From Vitrella brassicaformis (lineage: Eukaryota; Sar; Vitrellaceae): DNA of 64,000 bases. The notes beneath the pieces were generated by a model. That model was not told the origin of the DNA. It did no database searches and was given only the letters and a program-made list of their open reading frames with translations. The translations under genes were made by a program, and so were the position numbers. Location of the stretch: assembly GCA_001179505.1 (NCBI GenBank), contig CDMY01000781.1, positions 203,451 to 267,450 of the forward strand. Direction: 5' to 3'. Below, piece by piece: positions 22,737 to 33,337 of this stretch (position 1 is the first letter of the stretch; every line of letters begins with the position of its first letter).

Positions 22737-23508
22737 TCAGCTCGCGTGCATGATGATCGGCAGCAGGATGTACTGCACACCCCACACAACACACAGACGG
22801 TCAGCACGCATATACATGGATGTGCGTGTGTGGTGTGAGTGGCCGTACCAGTGCGATGGCGAGTATGACGAGTGCGAGGATGATCTTGACCTTGATGTTG
22901 CGCCACCACATCATGCGCCGCAGGTCGACGGCGTTGCGCTGGAACTGCTGGGCCGATGTGCGGAGGTTGTCGGTCTTCTGCTCGAGCGATTCGATGTTCG
23001 CGTGGCTCTCCAGGATCTTCTTGACATTCTCCTGCATGATGTCCTTGACGTTGTCCACCTTCTCGCGCACCTCTGCCGTCTTGTCAAACTTGGCCGGCCG
23101 GTCATACGTGTCCATCAGCTCCTTGAGCGGCTTCCGCAGCGGCTTGGTCAGCGCGTTGGCGTCCAGCATGCTCAGCTTCTGCGCGTCCTCACTCAAACCA
23201 CCCACCGCCTGCTGCAGGTCCGTCAGACACGCGAAGGCGTGGCGCTCAGGGTACGAAGCCGTTCGGGTGCCCACGCAATACAGGCAGGTCAGCTCGCGGT
23301 CAGCGAGGAGGTAGAGGCAGCCCTCGCCGAAGAAGCGTTTGTCGCGGCCGCCCGGCGCCATGCGGGAGAGGGACTCTGACAGGTGGCCCTGGAAGGCCCT
23401 GTCGAGGTCGTTCTTCTCGTTGTTGCCCATCTTGTCGTAGGAAGAGGCGAGGATGACCTGGTCACGCATCCGCCCGATGGCCAAGTAGACGACGTTCTCG
23501 TTCGCCAT
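22737..23508 (-). CDS. VAMP7-like longin R-SNARE
   Basis: Two exons (22849-23508, 22737-22772) give 231 aa. Residues 1-130 fit a longin domain (MANENVVYLAIGRMRDQVIL). The SNARE motif follows, with the zero-layer arginine in NLRTSAQQF, then the conserved juxtamembrane MMWWRNIKVK and a C-terminal TM helix (IILALVILAIALYILLPII). The short last exon supplies the end of the TM segment and a short tail. VAMP7-type R-SNAREs drive fusion with endosomal, vacuolar or plasma membranes. The start codon is 337 bp from the divergent gene on the plus strand. Confidence 0.9.
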
Positions 23509-23845
23509 GGCGAATCAACCACTTCTCTGGCAGGCTGGCGATGTCAAGGCGAGACGATAGAGGCCGCGGCTCCACAACAACAGATATTGACCAGACGGCT
23601 CTACTTGAGCTCCCAAAACAAGAAAACCGTCAAAAGACCAACAGACGGTTCTCCGCCTCCCAGCTTGACCCTACAACCCTTGACCCTACAAACCCTGGCA
23701 TTGGCTTGCCTTCCCCCTCGGGCTTCTCCCTCTTCTTTCGTGCGCGCCACGCGACTGCTTCTATGGTGAGCTGCAGATACTCAAGCAACCGGCCGACTTT
23801 GCAATAGATTCACTGACCGAGTGACCGGGACTGAGACTACAAAAA

Positions 23846-26800
23846 ATGGAGGAAGACAGCAGTCCCCTTGAGTCGCGGCCCTCGAGGATATCATTCAGCC
23901 AGGGCACATTCAAGGCCAAGGCATCGCCGCCGAGAGTGACTGTCGGCCTCCGGCTACCTATCGCGGCCAGACGTTCGACGTCTGTGAGAAGCGGCGCTGG
24001 AGACGCGATGCCAACGGATGGTACGTCGTCTTTGCGGCTTTCGCTCTCCCAGTGGCTGGAGGCTATTGCAAGAGAAGAGCTCGAATTCATAGGCAGCCCG
24101 CCACCGACGGAGAGGGGCAGCCCCAGGGCGAGACAGCAGTATGTGCGGTGGGTGAGGCTGCAATGTTTTTACCGCGCCCTCTGCAAGATCCTGGAGTTCC
24201 AGCTGCCGTTCTTGCCGCGACCGCCCACTGATGTGTTGAAGGCTGCCTCGCCACTGTGGTATTCAGCTCTAATGGACATGAGGGAGAGGGAGGGAGACAC
24301 CAGAGAGGGAGCCGAGTTGCCGATGACCACCCTTCCTTGGCTGAAACAGTCATCAGAGAGCATCCTCGGCCGCGTTGGAAGACGACGGCCGCAGAGCGCC
24401 CCACCCGAGAGAGCCCCAAGACAGGAGATATCATGGCAAGACTTCTACACCTTCCTGACTTCGTTTGACACCGAAGCCTTCATTGCCAAGGCGTCGGCCG
24501 AGGCGAGAAGGGCCATATTCGAACGAGACAGAGGGAGGGCGGACCGGCGGTCGAGCAGTGAGGAGCCGGGGTATCCCTCAGGAGACTCCTCGCCGGCGGG
24601 AAGGCCTGTGCGGCTTGTCGCGGGGAGGCAGCCGCGGAGGCAGTAAGCACGGGGGGAGGAGAAATGGGGACAGTGATGAGGGGGATGAGTGGCCTGTGTT
24701 TGCAGGGTGATGTATGACCGCGGCAAGACGTTTCAGGAGCTGCTGAAGGAGCTACCAGGCGTCATTCAGGCAAAAGTCGAGCTGCTGCGGGTAGCTGGAG
24801 GAACCGGGATGCGGCTGTGCGTATCGAAGCCACGATGTCTGTTCCTGTCGTCTTTTCGATCAGGGTCACTTTCCCGGTCTGTCTTGCCAGAGTGATGGGT
24901 CGCTGGAGAAACTGAGTGTGCTCTTCAAGTCAGAGACCAAGCGCAAAGGAAACATCATCATCGAGTGAGTGAGTCAGTGAATGAGCAGACGGATACACAC
25001 ACCGTCAGTCGAATTGTGTTCTGTGTCTGTTGCTGCTCTCTGCCTCCCGCAGAGAGGGCTCCAGTCTGTCTCATGTCTACATCATCAGCTCAGGCACATG
25101 TCGATCGCGAAAACTAAAAGTGCCGCCACCACCGGCAGAGTCCGCCGCCATCCGCGAGGCAGCCGCGGCAACCCCCTCCCTCACGCAGGCCGAGCTCGGG
25201 CATGTCCTGGACCGGCTGTGCCCCCGCACCTACCAGGACGTCAGTGTGGCCGAACGAGGTCACGTTGTGGGGCTAATCTCTGCGTTGGTGGGAATACCCG
25301 AGCCACTGACTGTTGTGGCTGACTCAGCCAATGTCGAGTGCTATACGATTGCGGCGAATGATGCCAAGACGAAGCTCCCGAAGGACTCGTTTCGGCGGCT
25401 GGTGGCCATGGCGGTCCAACGGGCAGCCATCTATGCACCTGAACAACTCCAAGTGCAGCTGCAGAGGTAAGCAAAATCTATGGGTTCATCCCACCTCGAC
25501 TGTCTCATTGCTCCATTTCCTCTGGTCAGAGGCGAGCGTGCCATCCTTCGCACACTGGTGGAGGCCTACTCCTCCTTGTATGGCCTCCCGTCCTTCCAGC
25601 ACTCGCCCTTCCTGCGCAACAAGATGCACCAACACCCTCACGCCCTGCAGCTGCTGGAGCACCTCGACACCGATCCCGAACTGCTGCCAGTCCCTCTCAC
25701 CTCTGACCTCTCACTGCTGGAGCTGCTGTGTCTCCACTCGGGCGAGTTCAGTCCACCCGAGCACACGGACCAGAGGCATGACGTCAGGAAGGCAGCTCTC
25801 TTCATGGGGCTGGTGCTGAGGCCCCGGCCTCTCAAGGTGGGGGCAAGGGTCACCAAGCGGGAGGTGCAGGCAGCGAAACGGGTCAAGGAGGCCATGGAGC
25901 GGTCACAAAAAACTAGCTTCAAACAACTGCTAAGGGTATGAAGCGAATGGAATGCTCGGATCCTTCTCATCAGTCGATTGTCTGCTTTCAGAATCCCTAC
26001 CTGGATGCTGATCTCTGCCCCCCTCGCACAGCAACGCCACCAGCCGAGATGCTTGAAGCAGCAGCTGAAGGCGATTTGGTGTCTCCTCCGTTTCTGCCCA
26101 TCATGACGAAACAGAAGTCGCGCGCCTTCCTGGTGTCCAAAGAACGGCACAAGGAGCTGCATCGACCGGTGCCGCCACTCATGCCCGAGGATGACGAGAT
26201 GCTGCAGAAACCGCCAGATGGATTCCTGGATGAACTGCCAGCTGAGAGGTGAGGCACAGGCATGCAGGCACGTGATCGATCGATGTGTATATATGTGTCC
26301 TTGTCGGTCTGTGTGTCTCGCATGTGCTGCCCAGAGCTTTCAGCCACCGATATGTGGTGATCCGCCCGCTGCAGAAGCCACCCAAAGGGGAGCAGCAACT
26401 GACTTCCAAGACACCAGCTGCTGCTTCGGACAAGCCATTTGACAAAGACACCCACACCGAGAGACGGCGGCCCCACTCGGCCTCATCGGCTTCCCTGTGC
26501 ACCCACACAACCCTCCCGCCCCCTTCACCTCCCCCAATGCCTGGCATGTCTCGCCCCGACTCGACTGCGGCCCTGTTCACGGATCAACCTTCACGGCCCG
26601 GCACAACAGCAGCAACAGGCAGTATGTTCAGGTCCATGTCTGAGCGGCCTATCAGGAGAGGCAGCGAAACACGGCCTCACACGACGATTGCCGACATAAG
26701 AGACATGGTCATGGCTCGATCGTCCAGTGGCATTGGAATTGGGGTGATGACGGAACAGGAGGAGACAGAGGCGCGGCTGCTGTGGATTCGGTCACTCAGA

Positions 26801-27283
26801 GGGCTGCACGCGCACATCCCTCGATCCCATCGGCCAGGACATGCTGAAGCCGAGGGTGCCGATGCAGACCGCCCGCCGACCCGGATACCCTTACGACGGC
26901 TCTCCTTCACCCCCGAGACACAACACATGCCTGACCGAGAGCAGCTCTCATCCCTCACTCTCAAGGCGACATCCCTCCAGACCGCGCCGAAGAGACAACC
27001 GACGGTGCCGAGAGAAAGACCGCCACATCCCCCACGGCCAGAGAGCAGCAGCAAAGGATCAGACGCACTGCCACTGAGCCGGCCGGGGTCGTCTCTGTCT
27101 GTTGCCTCGGCGAGGGACCGCCCGCCGAGCAGCACCAGCAGCACCGGCAGTCGGGGGAGGCGGCAGAGGCGGGAGGTGAAAGGCAACGCGCGCGTATATC
27201 GTGGGCCGGTGCCGCCTGGCAAAGGCGGTGATCAGGAAGGGGTTGGATTGCTAGACGCATGGGAGGGAGGAGGTGGTGCGTAG
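23846..27283 (+). CDS. Protein with divergent cyclic-nucleotide-binding-type domain
   Basis: Seven exons (23846-24642, 24706-24820, 24891-24964, 25053-25466, 25530-25935, 25992-26248, 26335-27283) give 1003 aa. The middle looks like a cNMP-binding beta-roll: LSVLFKSETKRKGNIIIEEG, then HVYIISSGTCRSRK, then ERGHVVGLISALVG, and a tail helix ending LPKDSFRRLVAMAVQRA. An insertion of about 50 residues separates strands, and the usual phosphate-binding cassette (FGE...PRAA) is not recognisable, so nucleotide binding is doubtful. The layout is like CNBD1/CNBD2-type proteins. The N-terminus and the last 300 residues are Ser/Pro/Arg-rich and disordered-looking. The junction at 24820/24891 is the weakest. 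Confidence 0.6.
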
Positions 27284-27669
27284 GTCGGTGTGTCATAGGG
27301 ACGGATGGATACATGCAGTGTACATAGAAGAGCTAGCCATTGGGTCTTTCCGAGGCGTACGTCACACTGTCTTAGGTTTGTGTCATTGCTTGGCTTCACT
27401 CTGTCTGTCTGTCTGTCAAGGTCATTCTACTTCGTGTATTGCTCTTGACACAAATTAGCGAAGCATTCTTACAACAGGGCACTGACTGTGGCAAGCCGAT
27501 TCCTGCAGTTGACACGTGGGCGTCAAATAGAGGTTGCATGGCGGGGGTGTCTCTTTGGATTGGAGACATATAGTCGGTCCGAGTACACTGATTCGTGTAG
27601 CACGACATTGGCAGCTACTCATCCGAGCCATCGTAGGCAGCTACTCCAGTCAGTCAAAGGGTTTCTATT
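27284..27669. other. Convergent spacer
   Basis: A short TCTG run lies at about 27401-27418. No exon is visible. Confidence 0.5.
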
Positions 27670-30600
27670 CTATTGACTCTCTCTCCACCTGTCTGATTCC
27701 GGCCAGTCACCCCCAAAAAACTCACTCATGCCTCTCTTGCGCCGCGCCTCATGTCTGAGTCTGCGCCAACACCCGCGTGCCTCTCCTGTCATAGCCCTCT
27801 CCAACTCATTGCTGAGCTGCCGAGCTATGAAACGAGGAAAGCGCATGCCCACATGTGCCAGCACAGCCTCACACAGCGACACAGTGTCATCCATTGACGC
27901 ACGGCGTGAGAATACGGCAGAAGAAGAGAAGCCAGACTCGGGCAGCGACACGGTATCCTCCATGGAGGTAGGGGGTGCGAAAACGGCATACGGGGAGAGG
28001 GCCGACACATTCTCAACCAGCCATCGGGGGAACACACGGCCGAAAACTCGACACAACCGAACACACGAGGGGCCTGTCTGCACCGCCACGAAGCCACGCG
28101 ATAGCAGCTGGCTTCTGACTGCCTCACAGCTGACTCCCACCATATCGATGGGACTGGCTTCGACACGACTGGCTTCTAGCTCATCACCGGAGGAGCAAGA
28201 GAAGCTCCAGCGGTCGAACGTGACGACGATCGAGTCGAGGAGAGGGCACCTATCGATGGCGTGAAGACACACCTTCAAGATGCCCCTATCCCCTTCCTGA
28301 TCGTATGCCTTCTCCTTCGCTGGCTCACTGCTGCCCCCCTTCTTATCATCTCTGATGCTACGCTCCCAACGGACTGTGACACTGATCTTCTGAACGCGCC
28401 TCTGGACCCCTTTCTGTCCCTCACTCCCACCCCCGCCCTCCCACAGCGCCCACACGCTCGTGTCGACCCTCACACCAGCGGACTCTCTATAATCGGTCTT
28501 GATGTGTAGAGGGGAGCCTGTCTGGCTGCACGCCCCCAAGCAGCGAGGGAAGAAGAACGGCACAGAAATCCGTGCTTTCCTCTCAAAATGCACCTCTCTG
28601 ATCGACTTGAGGTCTAAGGCCTTGCTCACTGCCTCCTCTCTCATCCCCACTGCCTCTCCCAGATCAAGCGTTGTGACCCGAGGGAGGTAGGTATCAGATA
28701 TGTGCGAGAGGACAGCACCAGGAAGAGGCTCTGAGCCAGCAGCAGAATGGCACAATTGCAGCTTCTCAGCTTGCAAAAAGACCAGCTGAGGGAGCCGATA
28801 CAGCACAACAGACGGTACTGCCTCGCCCTGCCCCAGCCCATGAGGAAACACGACACGCTTGACGAGAGAAGCGAGATGGATGAGTGTGTCAGCCCAGGAT
28901 GGGCAGTTCTCCAAGTGCTGCAGCTCCCGCAGGATGTCAAAGGTGACGCCAAGACAGCAGGTGAAGGTGATGATGCCGTGGGGGGCCATCCATGTGGATC
29001 GAAGATGCGCAACGATCTGATGGACGGCACACACATCCACGCGACACATTTGCTTCTGGTGCCCTGCATGTGGGCAGCAGCATTTAGCCTCCACGTACCT
29101 GTAAGAATTCGGTATCGATGCTGTGCTCTCTGTCATCGAGGTCTATGTGAAGCTCTTCCAGCTGCATGGCGAAGTCGATAACCTTGTCCAAGTTCCACCT
29201 TCTGATTGGAGCACACCGGATGCGTCTGAGCCGTCTGCCATATAGAGCACACACACAGCACACGTGCGCGCGAACGAAGTGGCTAACATATGTGGGCATA
29301 CGCCGATGCCCTCCTCTCTTCTCACTTGATGGATGGCTTGAGCATGTGGCGGAGGTCCTCGATGTGCCAGGCGCCCCCCCATCCCTCTGGGACCTCGAGC
29401 GTCAGATGATGCGGTCCCGGCCCTGCCAGCCAGCCGCTGCAGGCATCGCCCTTGTGGCCAGAGCACTTCTCGGGGTGGTCGTAGTCTAAGTCAAGTTGAG
29501 GTAGGTCATCCACGACAAACGTGTCGCGAAGCTGGATATCGACGAGCGAGCTGCAGACAGACAGACAGACAGACAGACAGACAGCGGAAGATGCGAGTGT
29601 GGGGTTCTCTGACCATGTATTTAGCTTACATGGGTGTCCAGTGCCGTCTGTTGGCGACACAGATCCACCAACCGGCCACCTTGACGCGTGCCAGCAGGGG
29701 GAAGATGACCTCTTCGCCCGTTCGTCCCTCCCGCAGCCATTCGCCGACGGCTTTGTCTACATGATAACAATCCGACCACGCCTCAAGCTCCTCCAGCGAG
29801 TCCCTCGCATGCTCGAGCAGCTCCACCACGCCCAGGCTCGGCGCACATGCCAAGACCGCTCGCTTCGCCCGGCTGAATGCCGAACCCCACACAGCCACCT
29901 GCTGTGGGGTCACCGTGATGGCGAAGGAGAAGCGGTTGCCCAGGTGGAGGGTCTTGTGTGTGACCGGCTTGCGGGAGATGGTGTGCAGGGACGGGTGTGA
30001 GGGGGCGAGCTTGGTGATGATGGTCTTGGTGCCGACAAGGGGGCCGATGTGGCCGCTGAAGCATGACTCGGGCAGAGTGATGAGAGACGGGACGGAGGAA
30101 GACTGACACACACACACACACTCACACACACACATACACAAATGGAGCATTGCATGTTGTCAGTCAGCTCAATGCGCGACTTGTGTGCAGGTGTCAGCAT
30201 ACCGGTCGCTGCAGCATGGCCGAGATGGTGTCACATTTGGTGTTGGCAAGGTGCACGAGCGACTCCACTTCACTCGGCCGTAGGTCGTCATGAGCAAGCC
30301 TCTGGAGGAGACTTACCAGCACCGCACACTGGCCACGGACGTGCTGAAGGAACCAACGGCCAGCAGCGCACAGACAAAATGAGCATCTTCATGTGTGATG
30401 GTCGGTGCACCTTGATCTCACCTCTGAGGCTCTGATTCCGGGCGGCTGCGATGAGTCATCTCTACTGCGGCTAAGTTTCAACACCCTCCCAGCCTGCAGA
30501 CAACACGCAACAGACACGCAGCAGCAGTGCGGCACGGGTGCAGCCGGGTGGATCACCTGTCTGTCTTGTGTTCACCCACCCTCTGACGAAGCTCCTCAAT

Positions 30601-30738
30601 GCCTTGCTGGAGTGCCGCCAGCTGAGCACACTTGCTCCTCAGACCAGCAAGATGCGACGCCTGTACGCGACACGACAGAGATCAGCCTGCATTCACACCG
30701 CACCGCGTCTACAACAGGCCTTGGCTTACCTCAGTCAT
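27670..30738 (-). CDS. Unknown 822-aa protein, coiled-coil start and LRR-like middle
   Basis: Nine exons (30730-30738, 30580-30660, 30422-30493, 30317-30343, 30203-30301, 29630-30102, 29326-29550, 29099-29234, 27670-29016) sum to one frame of 822 aa. Exon 1 is only nine bases (MTE) and exon 4 only 27 bases. The N-terminus is a short coiled coil (LAGLRSKCAQLAALQQ, then GIEELRQR). The centre has leucine-rich, repeat-like stretches (LEELHIDLDDREHSI; ILRELQHLENCPSW). The C-terminus has two similar TSMEDTVSL / ASMDDTVSL segments and a basic end. No catalytic motif was recognised. GCTCGCG sits directly upstream of the start codon. Confidence 0.55.
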
Positions 30739-31084
30739 TTTTCGCGAGCCTCTTCGTTCATTCCAGGCTCGCATGCAGCGTGCATGTGGAGCGTGCGTGG
30801 GTGATTCCTGTTGCGTGTCGTTCGTTTGCTTGTGCGTGAAAGACACTGGACCAGGCTTTCGGGCCACTTACGACATTCGGTGTAACCGCTCTCCCGCATG
30901 CGCCGCGCTAGGGACAGGCGTCTATAACCGACCGACCTGGGAAGAATTCCAGCACAGATCTCTCTCGGGGCGGCCTCATCACACATTGTGCTCCAGCCTG
31001 AGACTCACAGGCCAGCAGGTAAGAGCTGGGATAGTGTGTTGAAACTGCCTCCCGTTACGAGAGTGGTCCGTTGTGTGTGTCAGG

Positions 31085-31228
31085 ATGGGCAATAAGACTT
31101 CAAGCGACAGCAAGTCAGCTGACGAGGGCAAGGGGAAGGACAAGAAGGGAGCATCTGCATCATCATCCCTTGAGGTCGGAAAGAGCACGAAGACGGAGGG
31201 ACATGGGGCGTCGATGAATTCCCCGTAG
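31085..31228 (+). CDS. Small ORF with N-myristoylation-type start
   Basis: The 47-aa ORF begins MGNKTSSDSKSADEG, with Gly-2, Asn-3 and Ser-6, a classic N-myristoyltransferase context. It is Lys/Ser/Gly-rich and hydrophilic throughout. The base before the ATG is preceded by a good acceptor (TGTGTCAG), and a matching donor (CAG|GTAAGAGC) lies at about 31020, so a 5' UTR intron is likely. It sits between the divergent 822-aa gene and the second AP2 gene. It may be a real small acylated protein, or an upstream exon or ORF of the AP2 transcript. Confidence 0.4.
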   Translation: MGNKTSSDSKSADEGKGKDKKGASASSSLEVGKSTKTEGHGASMNSP

Positions 31229-31493
31229 CAAAGGCACCATTGCATGCCCACCGACAGAGTGTCGGTGTCGTCACATTGCCTCTCCCTCCTCTGTCGCGCC
31301 TGTGTTTGTGCATCAGGTGGCTTCCACTATAGGTGCTGCGTCTACGCGGGCGCCGACCGGCACATGTGCGGGCAGCGGCGACGACAATATGACACACGTG
31401 GTGGGAAGAGCACCCCAAAGGCAAACGCAGTAGCTGCACCAATGGATGAGTGGGCCTTTCTGTGCTTCACTGCGGCAGGCTGGTGCAACTGAG

Positions 31494-33006
31494 ATGTCCG
31501 GATCGGTCAGCGAGATGATGCCCCTCAACGGTATGTCTACACACATGCACACACAACACGCGCCCACCAATGATGGTGTTGCTTGCCGCTGCAGACCGCC
31601 GTGAGCGGAACCGCCAGGGTCGCCAGGACAGGGGTGGCCGAGTGGGTGGCGACCCGTCGGACGATGAGGGCGGCTCGAGTGACGACGACAGCAACGATGA
31701 CGAGAGCAGCAGCGGCGATTACGATGATGAGAATGACGAGGACTACGATCCACCCGACGGTCAGCCACGCACACACACAGATGGACACAGACAGTGAGAG
31801 AGCGTCGATCACATCTCTGGTGCAACCCCCTGCTGCAGAGGATGACGATGACGATGATTATGAGAGTTCGGGTACGCACACACGAATGCACCCACGTGCC
31901 TGCCGCCATGCCCCCGTGTCTGCTGTTTGTCAGGGAGTGGCGGCGACCACCTCAGCGATTCGACCTATAAGCAGCCCAAGGCGACCGGCAAGGCGGCAGT
32001 ACGGGCGGCAGTACGGGCAACCCCCGTCCATCAATCGACCGTCCAGGGCGTGTTCTTCGACGAACAGCGCCGCTTCTGGACCGCCCAGGTCAGGGTGAAC
32101 GGCAAATGGAAATCAAGGTCTTTCGGCGTGCGCAAGTATGGGGGCCGCGACGAGGCCAGGAGGGCGGCAGAGGAGTGTCGGCTGCAGAACGAACAAGACA
32201 ACGAGAAGGCCGGCCGCCCCATCAAGAGCTACAAGAAGAGCGAGATCACCGGCGTGTACCGCGATGACGAGAGAGGCCGTTGGGTTGCGTCGTGGTACGA
32301 GAGCAGCAAGCAGAAGCTGGAGTATTTCTCGGTGGCCAAGCTCGGCGAGGAGGGCGCCAAGCAGGCGGCCATTAGGCGGCGGGAGATGATGGAGAAGATC
32401 TGGCCGGATCAGAGAATTGTGCGTGTGTGAGCATGAATGGCATTGACGTGGTTTATTCTCACTTTATGTCTGCTGTCTGTATGCGTCCCTGTTCAGGCCG
32501 CCATCACTGTCGACCGCAAGAACCAGAAGCTCATCGACCAGCTGGCCGCCAAGGTCAAGGGGGTGTACTTCGACAAAGCACACAACGCCTTGGAGGCGTA
32601 CTGGAACGAGGGCGGCAAGACCTGCACCAAAGGCTTCGCCATCAACAAACACGGCATCAAGGGGGCCTACGACAAGGCCGTCGCGGTTCGCAAGGCAAAG
32701 GAGGCGAGCGGTGCGGCGAGCCTTAAGCAGCCAGCCGAGAGGCAGAGCGGCCACAGGGGTGTGAGATGGGACAAGAGGCGGAAGAGATGGGTGGCCTACT
32801 GGCCTAATCCGTCTTGCAAGCAACAGACGCGCTGCTTCCCTCTGTCTGAGTATGGGAGTGACAGTGCAGCCCTTGATGCTGCGATTCGCTGTCGGGAGAA
32901 GATGGTGGAGCAGACCAAGAGAGAGAAGCAAGACAAGCTGATGTCATCAAGCAAGCGGCCCTCAGATGCCATATACGGCAGCAGCGTGCGACGGAAGGTG
33001 AAATAG
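31494..33006 (+). CDS. Four-AP2-domain protein, paralogue of the 19.6-22.1 kb gene
   Basis: Five exons (31494-31530, 31595-31759, 31839-31871, 31934-32418, 32497-33006) give 409 aa. Exons 1-3 encode an acidic start ending EDYDPPDG, matching EDYEPPDG in the paralogue at the same intron position. Exon 4 carries two AP2 segments (VQGVFFDEQRRFWTAQV; ITGVYRDDERGRWVASW). Exon 5 carries two more (VKGVYFDKAHNALEAYW; HRGVRWDKRRKRWVAYW), joined by a conserved linker (ASGAASLKQPAERQSGHRG). The C-terminus is basic. DNA binding is inferred from the AP2 fold; the third segment lacks the core Trp-Val and may not bind. This gene seems to be the single-module form of the family. Confidence 0.85.
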
Positions 33007-33337
33007 CGAGGGAGTGTCTCCATACCCTCTTACTCTGCAGTCAGGCTTTTTCTTACGCGCATACGCGAGTGTTTCAATGTGTTTTGTGTGGGTGCCCGAT
33101 GACACAAGAGAGAGCGGTTCTTTTGTTGTGCACACACGCCATTGTTGTAAGTGTAGAGTGTCTGTGGCCTTGTTTGTGAGGACTTACTGACAGACAGAAG
33201 CCCACAACAAAGACCTTCCTTGAATGCAATCATCCATTTCAATGACTGTACAATGAGTATTCACAACACCGTATCTGACTGTATATGTACACACGCCAAG
33301 ACCCACTTGCAAACCCATCCCATCCGCTCAGGTCAGA
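33007..33337. other. Convergent spacer
   Basis: This is 331 bp between the AP2 gene end and the epsilon-tubulin stop. Nothing was recognised. Confidence 0.5.

Noticed and set aside
19562-33006. AP2 genes as a mobile element (AP2-HNH homing endonuclease or transposase)
   Set aside because: No HNH, integrase or transposase motif, and no flanking direct or inverted terminal repeats were seen; spliced multi-exon structure suggests ordinary host genes.
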